Source: an uncultured Roseobacter sp.
Lineage (GTDB): Bacteria; Pseudomonadota; Alphaproteobacteria; Rhodobacterales; Rhodobacteraceae
Reading direction: 5' to 3'
Assembly: GCF_947493125.1 (NCBI RefSeq)
Contig: NZ_CANLQB010000007.1
Span: 248,001 to 312,000 of the forward strand
Length of the DNA stretch: 64,000 nt
The notes beneath the pieces were generated by a model. That model saw only the letters and a list, made by a program, of their open reading frames with translations, had not been told where the DNA came from and did not search any database. Positions 36,110-45,567 of the stretch are shown piece by piece. Made by a program: the position numbers and the translations under genes. The stretch's first letter is position 1; each line of letters begins with the position of its first letter.

Positions 36110-38434
36110 ATGAAACCAAACTTCGCGCTATCTCTCTCGTTCGAGAGCATCCGCCTCTTGCACCGCGCACCCGGAGGCTGGCGCGTGGTCGGCGAAGTTT
36201 CGCCAGAGTCAGATGACCTGATCGGCGCGCTGTCGGCCCTGCGGGAGATGGGCACCGCGCTGGCGCCTGACGGGCTGCGCTGCAAGGTCGTGATCCCCAA
36301 TGAGCAGATCAAATATCTGACGCTTGAGACACCTGGTCTCGGCCCGTCAGAGGCCCGCGATGCCGCGCGCGACGCGCTGGGACGTGCGACACCCTACGCC
36401 GTGGACGATCTGGCCTTTGACATCGTGCAGGTGGGGGATGTCACGCAGGTGGCCGCGGTCGCGCTTGAGACGCTGCGGGAAGCGGAGGACTTCGCGACAG
36501 AGCACCGCTTCCACCCGGTCAGTTTCGTCGCGATGCCCGAAGAGGCCTTATACACCGGCGAGCCCTACTTCGGCCCCGCCCGAAGCGCCCGCGACGTGCT
36601 TGAGCCCGGACAGACTGTGGAGCCTGACAGCAGCGCCATTGTTATTCTCGGCCCGGTTGAAGAGGACGACGAGCCCGTGCCCGAGGTGGCTGAGGACGCC
36701 TCGCCGCTTGTGAACGTCATGGCCGCCGCGCCAAGTGCAGCGCCGACCTTCAAGTCCGCCCGAGGCGTCGATACACCCGAAGATGATATACTGGAGGAGG
36801 CCCTGGCAAGTCTGCGGGCGGATCATGCGACCGCCGGTGTTACGGACCCCACGCTGCCGCCGCGGGACGTCGACCCGGTGGCGCCGTCCTTTTCGAGCCG
36901 CAGGTCCCCGCCGGGCTCCGCGCCGCTTGTCTACGAGACGGCGCCGGAACCGCAAGTTCTGACCGCCTTCGCAGAGCCGGCGGAGCCTTTCGTACCGAAG
37001 CCACGGAGTGACGCCGAAGCCCGTGCGTCCCGCGCGCCGATCCCGGCGGCGGGCCCGGTCACGCCCAAGGTGCGCAGCGAAGCCGAACGGATGACCGTTT
37101 TCGGCGCACGACACACGGCACCAGCGGACCAGGCGCGGCGCGGCCTGCCGCTTGGCATGACAGCACTTCTGCTCCTTCTCCTCGTGGGGATCGGCACTTG
37201 GTCCTTCGGCAGTTTGCAGGACACCATCGCTGGCTGGACCGGTCGCACGGGCCCCGGATCGCCAGAGATCACAGCCATCGGGGTGGCGCCACCAATCAAT
37301 CCATCGGTCCAGGAGCAGCCCGACACCCCACCCTCCGACACCGAGGTCGCTGCCCGGCCCGCGCCGCTCAGCGATGAAGACGCCGCCGTCCTCGATGCGC
37401 TCCGCACGCCGTTGACAACCGAAGAAACAGACCGCGCAGATGACGAAAAACTGCGCGCCGCCTACGCGGTCACCGGAATTTGGCCCCGCGCACCGGAGGT
37501 CCCGTCCCCGCCCCCGCTCGTCGACATCGAAGATCTCTACGTGACCAGTATTGACCCCATTGAACCGGCGTTTGACGCGGTGGCCCTGCCCGACGTTGCG
37601 GCCTTCGACCAGGACGCGCTGTTTGATGCGCCGGGATCGCCGGCTGCCGCGGGCACAACCTTTGCCATGGACGGTCGTGGCCTTGTCATCGCGACCCCGG
37701 ACGGCGCGCTGAGCCCGGATGGGATACGCGTGGTCGCAGGCCCCCCGCCTGCACAACCGGCAGCCTTCCCGGACCGCGGTGGGACCAGCGCCGAAGTAAA
37801 CCCGGTACAGAGTGCACTCGCCCAGTTCCGGCCCAGGAGCCGCCCCGCCGATCTGGTGGAAAATACGGAACGGGCCACGCTGGATGGGCTCACCCGTGAT
37901 GAATTGGCAGAGCTGCGCCCCCCCGTCCGGCCTCAACGCCCGGCGGTGATTGCTGCCGCCAGCGCGGCAAGCGCCAGCCTCGTGCCCCTAGATGATGCCG
38001 CGGCGTCCGCGGAGGTCGAACCCAGCGGCAGCCCCCTGGCCGTGGCCGCCTCCCTCCGACCGGACGCGCGCCCAAGCAATTTCAACCAGATCGTCGCGCG
38101 CGCCCAGCAAACCGCCGCCTCGGCCGCCGCAATCGGCGCGGCCAGCATTGCCGCACCCGCGCCACGCTCCGTTACACCTCAGATCCCGTCGAGCGCATCG
38201 GTCGCGCGCGAGGCCACGCTCCGCAACGCGATCAATCTGCGTAAAGTCAATCTTATCGGGGTCTATGGCACCCCATCGGCGCGCCGCGCGCTGGTGCGCC
38301 TGTCGAACGGACGGTACAAGAAAGTGCAGGTGGGCGACCGGATCGACGGAGGTCGCGTCTCCGCCATCGGCGAAGGCGAACTGCGCTACCAGAAACGAGG
38401 ACGCAACATCGTCCTCAAAATGCCCCGCGGGTAG
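36110..38434 (+). CDS. Membrane protein fusing a PilM/GspL-like N-terminus to a GspC/PilP-like C-terminus
   Basis: 774 residues. Residues 1-150 (VVIPNEQIKYLTLETPGLGP, ARDALGRATPYAVDDLAFDI) resemble the actin-like cytoplasmic part of PilM/GspL proteins of type IV pilus and type II secretion platforms. Residues 150-340 are Pro/Ala/Glu-rich and disordered. A single membrane helix (GMTALLLLLLVGIGTWSFG) lies at about 345-365. A long Pro/Ala-rich periplasmic spacer follows (repeated RPxxRP-type segments), and the last 75 residues (NLRKVNLIGVYGTPSARRAL, RLSNGRYKKVQVGDRIDGGR, VSAIGEGELRYQKRGRNIVL) resemble the homology region of GspC/PilP. No other secretion genes are nearby. The match is by pattern, so the role is open. 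Confidence 0.65.
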   Translation: MKPNFALSLSFESIRLLHRAPGGWRVVGEVSPESDDLIGALSALREMGTALAPDGLRCKVVIPNEQIKYLTLETPGLGPSEARDAARDALGRATPYAVDDLAFDIVQVGDVTQVAAVALETLREAEDFATEHRFHPVSFVAMPEEALYTGEPYFGPARSARDVLEPGQTVEPDSSAIVILGPVEEDDEPVPEVAEDASPLVNVMAAAPSAAPTFKSARGVDTPEDDILEEALASLRADHATAGVTDPTLPPRDVDPVAPSFSSRRSPPGSAPLVYETAPEPQVLTAFAEPAEPFVPKPRSDAEARASRAPIPAAGPVTPKVRSEAERMTVFGARHTAPADQARRGLPLGMTALLLLLLVGIGTWSFGSLQDTIAGWTGRTGPGSPEITAIGVAPPINPSVQEQPDTPPSDTEVAARPAPLSDEDAAVLDALRTPLTTEETDRADDEKLRAAYAVTGIWPRAPEVPSPPPLVDIEDLYVTSIDPIEPAFDAVALPDVAAFDQDALFDAPGSPAAAGTTFAMDGRGLVIATPDGALSPDGIRVVAGPPPAQPAAFPDRGGTSAEVNPVQSALAQFRPRSRPADLVENTERATLDGLTRDELAELRPPVRPQRPAVIAAASAASASLVPLDDAAASAEVEPSGSPLAVAASLRPDARPSNFNQIVARAQQTAASAAAIGAASIAAPAPRSVTPQIPSSASVAREATLRNAINLRKVNLIGVYGTPSARRALVRLSNGRYKKVQVGDRIDGGRVSAIGEGELRYQKRGRNIVLKMPRG

Positions 38435-38466
38435 GTCCCCGGCACGAGCCGAGTCACCAGCAGGTC

Positions 38467-38489
38467 GGGTGGGCTTTCAGGCCACCCTT
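38467..38489. terminator. Hairpin between convergent membrane-fusion gene and hpd
   Basis: GGGTGG and CCACCC can pair across a 9-base loop with an extra inner C-G pair. It lies between two convergent genes and its right end touches the hpd stop codon. There is only a short T/A tract, so it is a weak terminator candidate. Confidence 0.4.
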
Positions 38490-39594
38490 ACTCGGCTGCC
38501 AATTCTCCGCTGTTGATCTGTTCCTGCTCGATGCTCTCGAACAGCGCCTTGAAGTTGCCCTCGCCGAATCCATCGTCGCCCTTGCGCTGGATGAACTCGA
38601 AGAAAATGGGGCCAATCACGGTCTTCGAAAAGATCTGCAACAGGATCTTCGTCTCACCACCATCGACGACACCTTCGCCGTCGATCAGGATACCGTGCGT
38701 CTTCATCCGGTCCAGCGGCTCCTCATGACCGACGACCCGGTCATGGCTCAGGTCATAGTAGGCGTCGGGCGGCCCGGGCATGAACTTCAACCCGCGCGCG
38801 GCGATCTCATCGGTACTGTCGTAAATGTCGCGCGCCCCCACGGCGATGTGCTGGATTCCCTCGCCGTTGTACTTCTTCAGATAGGAAACGATCTGCCCCG
38901 TCTCCCCCCGGTCTTCGTTGATCGGAATGCGGATACGCCCGCACGGCGAAGTCAGCGCCCGGCTCAGCAAGCCGGTATACTTGCCTTCGATGTCAAAGAA
39001 CCGGATCTCGCGGAAGTTGAACAGGTCACCATAAAACCGGAACCATTTGTCCATGTTCCCCTTGTGCACATTGTGCGTCAGGTGATCGAGATAATAGAAC
39101 CCGACCCCCGCCGGCTTTGAGCGCGCGATCCAGTCGTACTCCTCGTTGTAGGGGCTGGTGTCATAGTACTGATCCACAAAATACAGCAGCGAGCCCCCAA
39201 TCCCAATGATTGCAGGGACATCCAGCACCTTGTCGTCACCCTCGTAGGGGGTGGCCCCTTTTGCCACCGCATGGTCAAACGCCCGCTGCGCGTCCACGAC
39301 ACGCCATCCCATCGACGGCGCGCAGGGCCCGTGTTCGGCAACAAATCGCGCGCCAAAGCTCTCTGCTTCGGCATTCAGGATGTAGGTGATATCCCCCTGC
39401 TGCCAGAGCTCAATCCGCTTGGTCTTGTGGGTGGCCACATGCGCGTAGCCCATGCGCGCGAAGAGATCACGCAACTCTTGCGGATCCGGATGCGCAAACT
39501 CCACAAACTCGAACCCATCGGTTCCAACCGGGTTCTCGGCTGTGATCTCGGATTTCGGTGCGTCGTGCGGGAACGGGCCCATTCTGGTCTCCAA
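38488..39594 (-). CDS. hpd: 4-hydroxyphenylpyruvate dioxygenase
   Basis: 368 residues, a VOC-fold Fe(II) enzyme converting 4-hydroxyphenylpyruvate to homogentisate in tyrosine breakdown. The C-terminal domain shows HLTHNVHKGNMDKWF with the first iron histidine, IQHIAVGARDIYDS with the second, and FFEFIQRKGDDGFGEGNFKA with the glutamate ligand and the lid helix residues. The length is in the bacterial range. Divergent to an Lrp-type regulator with a likely operator between them. Confidence 0.97.
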   Translation of the reverse strand: METRMGPFPHDAPKSEITAENPVGTDGFEFVEFAHPDPQELRDLFARMGYAHVATHKTKRIELWQQGDITYILNAEAESFGARFVAEHGPCAPSMGWRVVDAQRAFDHAVAKGATPYEGDDKVLDVPAIIGIGGSLLYFVDQYYDTSPYNEEYDWIARSKPAGVGFYYLDHLTHNVHKGNMDKWFRFYGDLFNFREIRFFDIEGKYTGLLSRALTSPCGRIRIPINEDRGETGQIVSYLKKYNGEGIQHIAVGARDIYDSTDEIAARGLKFMPGPPDAYYDLSHDRVVGHEEPLDRMKTHGILIDGEGVVDGGETKILLQIFSKTVIGPIFFEFIQRKGDDGFGEGNFKALFESIEQEQINSGELAAE

Positions 39595-39648
39595 TCGGTC
39601 AGGTGAATCGCAAACGTCAGGGTATTTTGCTTAAGATATGGCATCTGA

Positions 39649-39665
39649 TGCGCTAAATCTGCGCA
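39649..39665. promoter_or_regulatory. Candidate Lrp operator between hpd and regulator
   Basis: TGCGC and GCGCA form perfect 5-base arms around a 7-base spacer, in the 145-base divergent region, 55 bases upstream of the hpd start and 75 bases upstream of the regulator start. Size and place fit an Lrp/AsnC dimer site. Confidence 0.4.
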
Positions 39666-39739
39666 AATCCGGCCTTAACACTGGCGCTCAATGCGGGAAC
39701 ACCGCAAGATGCCTTCATTCTGATGCAAAAGGACGCATC

Positions 39740-40195
39740 ATGCTGGATGAGATCGACACCCGCCTGCTGCAAGCGCTCCAACGTGACGCGCATCTGACTG
39801 CGCAACAGCTGGGCGAGTTGCTGCACCTCTCGCCGAGCCAGGCGGGGCGAAGACGACAACGGCTGGAGAGCGCCGGCTACATCCAGGCCTATACCGCCCG
39901 GCTGGACCCAAAGCGGCTGGGGCTGCACGTCCAGGGCTTTGTGCAGGTGCATCTGAGCACCCATGGGCCCGAACATTCCAAAAGCTTTGCGCGGCTCGTG
40001 AACACGCGGCCCGAGATTACCAGCGCATGGACAATGACCGGCGATGCGGACTATTTGTTGAGGGTGTACTGTGCCGACCTGCCAGCGCTCAATACGCTGA
40101 TCCACGAGATCCTGCTCCCGCATCCGGCCGTTGCACGTGTGCACAGTCAGATCGTCATGGACCAGCTGAAATCCGACGGGCCGCTGCCCACTTGA
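39740..40195 (+). CDS. Lrp/AsnC family transcriptional regulator of hpd (inferred)
   Basis: 151 residues from the ATG at 39740 (AAAGGA upstream). The N-terminal helix-turn-helix is MLDEIDTRLLQALQRDAHLT, with LSPSQAGRRRQRLESAGYIQ as the recognition part. The C-terminal RAM domain has ITSAWTMTGDADYLLRVYCA. Standard Lrp length. Divergent from hpd, it most likely responds to an aromatic amino acid or keto acid and controls hpd; inferred from position. Confidence 0.92.
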   Translation: MLDEIDTRLLQALQRDAHLTAQQLGELLHLSPSQAGRRRQRLESAGYIQAYTARLDPKRLGLHVQGFVQVHLSTHGPEHSKSFARLVNTRPEITSAWTMTGDADYLLRVYCADLPALNTLIHEILLPHPAVARVHSQIVMDQLKSDGPLPT

Positions 40196-40219
40196 CCTCA
40201 ACGAGGAGACCTCCCCGCT

Positions 40220-42094
40220 ATGGACAGCTTTCTGTTTCAGGCCTCGATCTATCTGGCCGCGGCGGTGATCGCCGTGCCCTTTGCCTCGCGGCTGGGGCTC
40301 GGCTCGGTTCTGGGGTATCTCGCGGCGGGCATCATCATCGGGCCGCTTCTCGGGCTGGTGGGCTCGGAAACCGAGGATCTGCAGCATTTTGCCGAATTCG
40401 GCGTTGTGATGATGCTGTTCCTCATCGGGTTGGAACTGGAACCCCGCGCGCTCTGGGATATGCGGCACCGGCTCATCGGTCTCGGCGGGCTGCAGATCAT
40501 TCTCAGCGCGCTGGCCCTGATGGCGATTGCCATGGCCTATCAGCAGCCCTGGGGTGTGGCCTTGGCGATTGGTCTGGCCTTGTCCCTCAGCTCAACGGCA
40601 ATCGTCCTGCAAACCCTGTCGGAAAAGGGTCTGATGCAGACCAGCGGCGGGCGCTCCGTCTTCTCCGTCCTGCTCACACAGGACATTGCGGTGATCCCCA
40701 TCCTGGCCTTCCTGCCGCTTCTGGTCGCGACCGTACCGGCGCAGCTCGCGGGCGACGGGTCGATCCAGCGCGCAGGCGATGACGCACATGACAAGGCACA
40801 TCACTCGATGTCGCTGGTGGAGGGTCTGCCCGGTTGGGGCGTCACGCTGGTCACCATCGCCGCCATCGCGGCGGTGATCTTGGCCGGGGTTTTTCTGACC
40901 CGGCCACTCTTCCGCTACATTCACTCGGCCCGGCTGCGTGAGATGTATACAGCACTCGCGCTGCTGATCGTTGTCGGCATCTCCTTCCTGATGACGCTTG
41001 TGGGCCTCTCCCCCGCGCTCGGCGCATTCCTTGCGGGCGTCGTGCTTGCCAGTTCCGAGTTCCGACACGAGTTGGAAACGGACCTCGAGCCCTTCAAGGG
41101 GCTACTGCTCGGCCTCTTTTTCATTACCGTGGGCGCGGGGATCAACTTCACCCTGCTCTTCGACAACGTCTTCAACATCATCGGCATGGCCCTGCTGGTC
41201 ATCCTGCTCAAAGGCATCATCCTCTATTTTCTCGGGCGCGCCTTCAAGCTCAAGGGCAAGGACCACTGGCTCTTCACGCTGGCGCTGGCCCAAGCAGGTG
41301 AGTTCGGCTTCGTGCTGGTGTCGTTCTCGGTCGTTCAGGGTGTGATCCCGCGCGGCGTGGCCGAGACGCTCCTGCTCGTCATTTCCATTTCGATGCTGAT
41401 CACGCCGCTGCTCTTCATCATCTACGACTACCTCTCAAAACGCGCGCCCGAGACGGCAGAGCAGCACGAGGAAGACGAAATCGACATCGAGGGCCCGGTC
41501 ATCATCGCAGGCATCGGTCGGTTTGGTCAGATCGTCAACCGGCTGGTGCAGGCCAACGGGTTCAACACCGTGGTGCTGGATCATGACATGGAGACCATCG
41601 CGGTGATGCGGCGCTTTGGCTTCAAGGGTTTTCTGGGCGATCCGACCCGGCCCGACATCCTGCGGGCGGCAGGGCTGCAGGACGCACGCGTGCTCGTGGT
41701 GGCACTGGATGATCCGGAGGCGGCGATCACGCTGGTCACCTATGCGCGCAAACTGCGGCCAGACCTGCACATCGTGGCGCGCGCACGCGACCGGACCCAT
41801 GTCTATCGCCTGTATCAGGCGGGCGCCGACGACATCGTGCGCGAGCTCTTTGACAGCTCTCTGCGCGCCGGGCGCTATGTGCTGGAGAACATCGGGCTGA
41901 GCGAGTTCGAGGCGGCAGAGGCCGAGAAGATCTTCTACCACCACGACCGCTATTCCGTCCGCGAGCTCGCCAAGCTCTGGGATCCGGAGGTTCCGGCGAG
42001 CCAGAATCCGGCCTATCTGGCCCGCGCGAAGGAACTGCAGAAAGAGCTGGAGACCGCCATTCTCAGCCGCGATTCAGAGCAGAAGCGCGCCTGA
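40220..42094 (+). CDS. CPA2-family monovalent cation:proton antiporter (KefB/KefC-like)
   Basis: 624 residues. Residues 1-400 hold about twelve membrane helices with YLAAGIIIGPLLGLVGSETE, MMLFLIGLELEPRALWDMR and LSLSSTAIVLQTLSEKGLMQ, typical of the CPA2 antiporters. Residues about 425-550 are an RCK/TrkA-N Rossmann domain (VIIAGIGRFGQIVNRLVQAN, VVLDHDMETIAVMRRFGFKG) that binds nucleotides and gates the channel. The tail is charged. This fits potassium or sodium efflux against protons. A glutathione-binding role like E. coli KefC is possible but not shown. Its stop abuts the convergent cobT stop. Confidence 0.92.
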   Translation: MDSFLFQASIYLAAAVIAVPFASRLGLGSVLGYLAAGIIIGPLLGLVGSETEDLQHFAEFGVVMMLFLIGLELEPRALWDMRHRLIGLGGLQIILSALALMAIAMAYQQPWGVALAIGLALSLSSTAIVLQTLSEKGLMQTSGGRSVFSVLLTQDIAVIPILAFLPLLVATVPAQLAGDGSIQRAGDDAHDKAHHSMSLVEGLPGWGVTLVTIAAIAAVILAGVFLTRPLFRYIHSARLREMYTALALLIVVGISFLMTLVGLSPALGAFLAGVVLASSEFRHELETDLEPFKGLLLGLFFITVGAGINFTLLFDNVFNIIGMALLVILLKGIILYFLGRAFKLKGKDHWLFTLALAQAGEFGFVLVSFSVVQGVIPRGVAETLLLVISISMLITPLLFIIYDYLSKRAPETAEQHEEDEIDIEGPVIIAGIGRFGQIVNRLVQANGFNTVVLDHDMETIAVMRRFGFKGFLGDPTRPDILRAAGLQDARVLVVALDDPEAAITLVTYARKLRPDLHIVARARDRTHVYRLYQAGADDIVRELFDSSLRAGRYVLENIGLSEFEAAEAEKIFYHHDRYSVRELAKLWDPEVPASQNPAYLARAKELQKELETAILSRDSEQKRA

Positions 42095-43108
42095 TCACCC
42101 GTCGGACACGCCCGCCTCCGCGAAAGTCGCCATACCGCTGAGGCAGGCGACCGCGCCCTTGAGAATCCCGAGCGACAGCGCCGCTCCGGAGCCCTCGCCC
42201 AGGCGCAGATCCAGCGACATCAGGGGCGCTTTGCCCAGCGCCTCCAGCAAGCGCCCATGCGCGGTTTCCGCGCTCAAATGGCTGGCCGTGCAGTGATCGA
42301 GCGCGCCGCCTTGCGTCTTCTCCAGCGTCAGAGCAGCAGCGGTGCAGATGAATCCGTCGAGCAGGACCGGAATGCGCAGACTGCGGGCCCGAACAATCGC
42401 GCCCGCCATCGCGGCCAGCTCACGCCCACCGAGACGGCGCAGTGTCTCCAACCCGTCGCCCTGCCCCCTATGCCGCGCCATGGCCTCGGCCACAACACGG
42501 GTCTTGACCTCAAGCCCCGCGTCATCGACGCCGGTGCCGCGCCCGGCCCACCCCGACGCGTCCCCCCCCAGCAGAGCCGCCGCAAGTGCTGCGGCGGAGG
42601 TGGTGTTGCCGATGCCCATCTCACCGACCACCAGCACGTCCGCCTCGGGGTCGACCGCCGACCAGCCGGTCGAGAGCGCCTCGACAAGCTCCGCCGCGCT
42701 CATCGCCGCCTCTTGGGTGAAATCTGCCGTGGGTCTGTCCAACGACAGCGCGTGCACGTCCAGCTGCGCGCCGAATGTCCGGGCCAACTGGTTGATCGCC
42801 GCACCGCCGTGCTGGAAATTCAGCACCATCTGGGCGGTCACTTCCGGCGGGAAGGCCGAGACGCCTTGCGCCGCCACGCCATGATTGCCTGCAAAAATGA
42901 TGATCTGAGGGCGCTCGACGGTCGGGCGCGCGGTTCCGCGCCAGCCCGCGTACCAGATCGCCAGGTCTTCCAGCCGTCCCAGCGCGCCGGGCGGTTTGGT
43001 CAGCTGCCCGTTCCGGTCCGTGGCCGCCGAGACCGCCGCCGCATCGACACCGGGCTGCTTTGCCAAAAGCGTCCTGAACTCCGCCATATCGGAAAAAGCT
43101 GCCGTCAT
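42095..43108 (-). CDS. cobT: Nicotinate-nucleotide:dimethylbenzimidazole phosphoribosyltransferase
   Basis: 337 residues from the ATG at 43108; the track start at 43285 lies within the divergent cobS region. It activates dimethylbenzimidazole for the lower ligand of cobalamin. Typical motifs: [60 protein letters not shown] and [17 protein letters not shown]. The general-base glutamate lies in the LRLGEGSG stretch. Divergent with cobS, starts 82 bases apart. Confidence 0.96.
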   Translation of the reverse strand: MTAAFSDMAEFRTLLAKQPGVDAAAVSAATDRNGQLTKPPGALGRLEDLAIWYAGWRGTARPTVERPQIIIFAGNHGVAAQGVSAFPPEVTAQMVLNFQHGGAAINQLARTFGAQLDVHALSLDRPTADFTQEAAMSAAELVEALSTGWSAVDPEADVLVVGEMGIGNTTSAAALAAALLGGDASGWAGRGTGVDDAGLEVKTRVVAEAMARHRGQGDGLETLRRLGGRELAAMAGAIVRARSLRIPVLLDGFICTAAALTLEKTQGGALDHCTASHLSAETAHGRLLEALGKAPLMSLDLRLGEGSGAALSLGILKGAVACLSGMATFAEAGVSDG

Positions 43109-43190
43109 CGGTGTCCCCCGGTTGTAACCTTCCGCGCACCTGATTACCCAATGAGCAAACGCCCACAAGGCAAGAACGACCGATCCGCGC

Positions 43191-43952
43191 ATGAAAACCG
43201 ACAGTTTCCCGTCCTGGTTCACCGACATCCTGCTAGCGGGCACATTGCTCAGCCGGGTGCCGCTGCCGCATCTGTCCGAGGCCACATTTGCACGGGGCGC
43301 CCAGGCTGCGTGGGCCTATCCGATTGCAGGGGCCGGATTGGGCGCGATTGCAGGGTTGGTCGCTTCACTGTGTCTTGCGCTGGGGCTGCCTGCCGTCTTC
43401 GCTGCGGGTGCGTTGCTGATCACATTGATGGTGCTGACCGGTGCCATGCATGAGGACGGGCTTGGAGATACGGCGGACGGTTTCTGGGGCGGGTTTGAGC
43501 CCGCGCGGCGGCTCGAGATCATGCGCGACAGCCACACGGGGACCTATGGCATTCTCGCGCTGATCCTGATCACCGGGCTGCGCTGGAGCGCCTATGCGGC
43601 GCTTCTGCCCTTGGGTGTGCTGCCGGTCATCGCCGTCGCGGCCCTGTCGCGGGCGGGTATGCCCTGCCTGATGGCCGCCCTGCCCCATGCGCGCGACGAT
43701 GGGCTGTCAAAGAGCGTGGGGCGGCCGGATGTGCCGACGGCTGTGCTGGGGCTGGGCGTTGCACTTCTGCTCGCGGGGCTCTGCGTCGGGGGCGCGGCCA
43801 TTGGCGGCCTCCTGGCCATCCTCGCGGCCACAGCGGTGGTGGGCGCCATCGCGCGCAGCAAAATCGGCGGGCAAACCGGAGATGTCTTGGGCGCAGCACA
43901 GCAGATCAGCGAGCTCTTCGCTCTGGCCGCGTTCATCCTGCTGCTCACGTAA
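43191..43952 (+). CDS. cobS: Adenosylcobinamide-GDP ribazoletransferase (cobalamin synthase)
   Basis: 253 residues, an integral membrane enzyme that joins adenosylcobinamide-GDP with alpha-ribazole, the last step with CobT product. [40 protein letters not shown] and [20 protein letters not shown] are family signatures including the acidic metal site. Several hydrophobic segments cross the inner membrane. Divergent from cobT. Confidence 0.96.
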   Translation: MKTDSFPSWFTDILLAGTLLSRVPLPHLSEATFARGAQAAWAYPIAGAGLGAIAGLVASLCLALGLPAVFAAGALLITLMVLTGAMHEDGLGDTADGFWGGFEPARRLEIMRDSHTGTYGILALILITGLRWSAYAALLPLGVLPVIAVAALSRAGMPCLMAALPHARDDGLSKSVGRPDVPTAVLGLGVALLLAGLCVGGAAIGGLLAILAATAVVGAIARSKIGGQTGDVLGAAQQISELFALAAFILLLT

Positions 43953-43986
43953 AAAAACCGCGCCGGATGAGGCGCGGTTTTTCCTT
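43951..43986. terminator. Bidirectional intrinsic terminator between cobS and carD
   Basis: AAACCGCGCC-GGATGA-GGCGCGGTTT is a perfect 10-base stem with A-run before and T-run after, so it works for both cobS (rightward) and carD (leftward). Confidence 0.9.
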
Positions 43987-44001
43987 TAGATCTGGAGCCT
44001 G

Positions 44002-44514
44002 TCAGGCAGCCACGCGGCTTTCCAGCACATCGCCCACCTGCTTGGCCGCCGCCAGCTCGTCACCGCCGCTCACGGCAGCGACCTCACGGGTCAGGCGTTC
44101 CAGCGCCGCTTCATAGAGCTGACGCTCGGAGTAGCTCTGCTCGCGCTGATCATCAGTGCGGTGCAGATCGCGCACCACCTCTGCGATTGCGATCAGATCG
44201 CCAGAATTGATCTTCTGCTCATACTCCTGCGCCCGGCGCGACCACATCGCCCGCTTGACCTTGGCCTTTCCCTTGAGCGTCTTCATCGCATGGGTGATCA
44301 CATCCGGAGAGCTCAACGCCCGCATCCCGATCTCCGTCGCCTTGTGCGTTGGCACCCGCAGCGTCATCTTGTCCTTCTCGAACGAGATCACGAAGAGCTC
44401 GAGCGAGATCCCCGCGACTTCCTGCTCCTCGATCGACAGGATCTGGCCCACGCCATGCGCGGGGTAGACGACAAACTCATTCGGACGGAAATCAAGTTTC
44501 TTCGATTTGGTCAT
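44002..44514 (-). CDS. cdnL: CarD/CdnL family RNA polymerase-binding regulator
   Basis: 170 residues. The N-terminal RNA-polymerase interaction domain is NEFVVYPAHGVGQILSIEEQ, the second helical domain runs from RVPTHKATEIGMRALSSPDV to LYEAALERLTREVAAV. CdnL binds the beta subunit and stabilises promoter open complexes, especially at rRNA promoters in alphaproteobacteria. Length is standard. A 284-base upstream region holds an AT-rich patch with TATATT near 44690 (minus strand) that could be its -10 box. Confidence 0.93.
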   Translation of the reverse strand: MTKSKKLDFRPNEFVVYPAHGVGQILSIEEQEVAGISLELFVISFEKDKMTLRVPTHKATEIGMRALSSPDVITHAMKTLKGKAKVKRAMWSRRAQEYEQKINSGDLIAIAEVVRDLHRTDDQREQSYSERQLYEAALERLTREVAAVSGGDELAAAKQVGDVLESRVAA

Positions 44515-44798
44515 TCAGCGTTCCTTACAACTGGGCACTCTGGTCCTGGCGTTCGACAGTCAAAATCACACTGAGCGGTGACCTTTCGGCCGCGCGTCCG
44601 AGTGTGACTAATTCGAATTTTCTGTGCCGGCGTCCTCTACCACGCGCGGCGATGAGCGGTCCCGATTACGACTTTGTGACGGCAATATAACACAAAAATG
44701 GGCCGCAAAAAAGTGAACCCTGCGTCAGAGGATAAAAAACACCGTAAAACAAGCCGCTTAGGACCTGCACCTCGCAGGAATCAACCTCGAATCGGCCC

Positions 44799-45137
44799 TT
44801 ATCCGCCCTCTCCCGGCGCCTCGGAGAAGTATTTTTCGAGCTTCCCGGTCTCACCATCGCGCTCATCAGCATTAGGGAGCGGGTCTTTCTTGGTGATGAT
44901 CACCGGCCACATCTCGGAGTATTTGCGGTTGAACTCGACCCATTTCTCCATATCCGGCTCGGTATCCGGGCGGATCGCGTCCGCAGGGCATTCGGGCTCG
45001 CACACACCGCAATCGATGCATTCGTCGGGGTGAATGACCAGCATGTTCTCGCCTTCATAGAAGCAATCCACCGGACAGACCTCAACGCAGTCGGTGTATT
45101 TGCAGGCAATGCAGCTGTCGTTCACGATATAGGTCAT
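44799..45137 (-). CDS. fdxA: Seven-iron ferredoxin (3Fe-4S/4Fe-4S)
   Basis: 112 residues. [20 protein letters not shown] with [20 protein letters not shown] and [14 protein letters not shown] hold cysteines for one 3Fe-4S and one 4Fe-4S cluster, followed by the longer C-terminal extension usual in alphaproteobacterial FdxA. It is a small cytosolic electron carrier. It lies downstream of the S4 gene on the same strand after about 50 bases. Confidence 0.95.
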   Translation of the reverse strand: MTYIVNDSCIACKYTDCVEVCPVDCFYEGENMLVIHPDECIDCGVCEPECPADAIRPDTEPDMEKWVEFNRKYSEMWPVIITKKDPLPNADERDGETGKLEKYFSEAPGEGG

Positions 45138-45189
45138 CGGACCCTCATTATCCCCAATCTCACTGGGTTAGCTAAATGAGCCAACCCGA

Positions 45190-45567
45190 TCATTCAAGAG
45201 AGCGGGCCTTAGAAAGATCATGGATGCGGCGATCCTTCTTGGTCGGGCGACCTTTTCCTTCGAAACCGGGGTTTTCGGGGGCAGTTTTTCGGGATTTGGG
45301 CTCTGGCGGGGACAGATCGGTGTAAAGCGTCTGCGCCTCGGTGGCCGGGCCGCGCCGCGTGCCCACGGCGTCGATGCGGATCACCCGAATGTGATCGCCC
45401 TGCGCGAAGGTCAGCACGTCTTCCGGGCCCACCATCTGGCTGCGCTTTTCCGTGCGGGTGCCATTGACCCGCACCTCCCCCCCCGCGACCCGCGTGGCCG
45501 CCAGAGAGCGCGTCTTGAAGAACCGCGCATGCCAGAGCCATTTGTCGAGACGGAGTTTTTCAGCCAA
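45190..45567 (-). CDS. S4-domain RNA-binding protein (Hsp15-like)
   Basis: 125 residues. The S4 fold starts MAEKLRLDKWLWHARFFKTR and VAGGEVRVNGTRTEKRSQMV, then GDHIRVIRI. The C-terminal tail is basic (GKGRPTKKDRRIHDLSKARS). Hsp15 of E. coli binds the free 50S subunit with attached nascent chain. It directly follows the helicase stop with no gap, so the two are translated from one message. Confidence 0.92.
   Translation of the reverse strand: MAEKLRLDKWLWHARFFKTRSLAATRVAGGEVRVNGTRTEKRSQMVGPEDVLTFAQGDHIRVIRIDAVGTRRGPATEAQTLYTDLSPPEPKSRKTAPENPGFEGKGRPTKKDRRIHDLSKARSLE

Noticed and set aside
43109-43190. Possible cobalamin riboswitch between cobT and cobS
   Set aside because: Only 82 bases and no B12-box-like sequence; too short for the known class.
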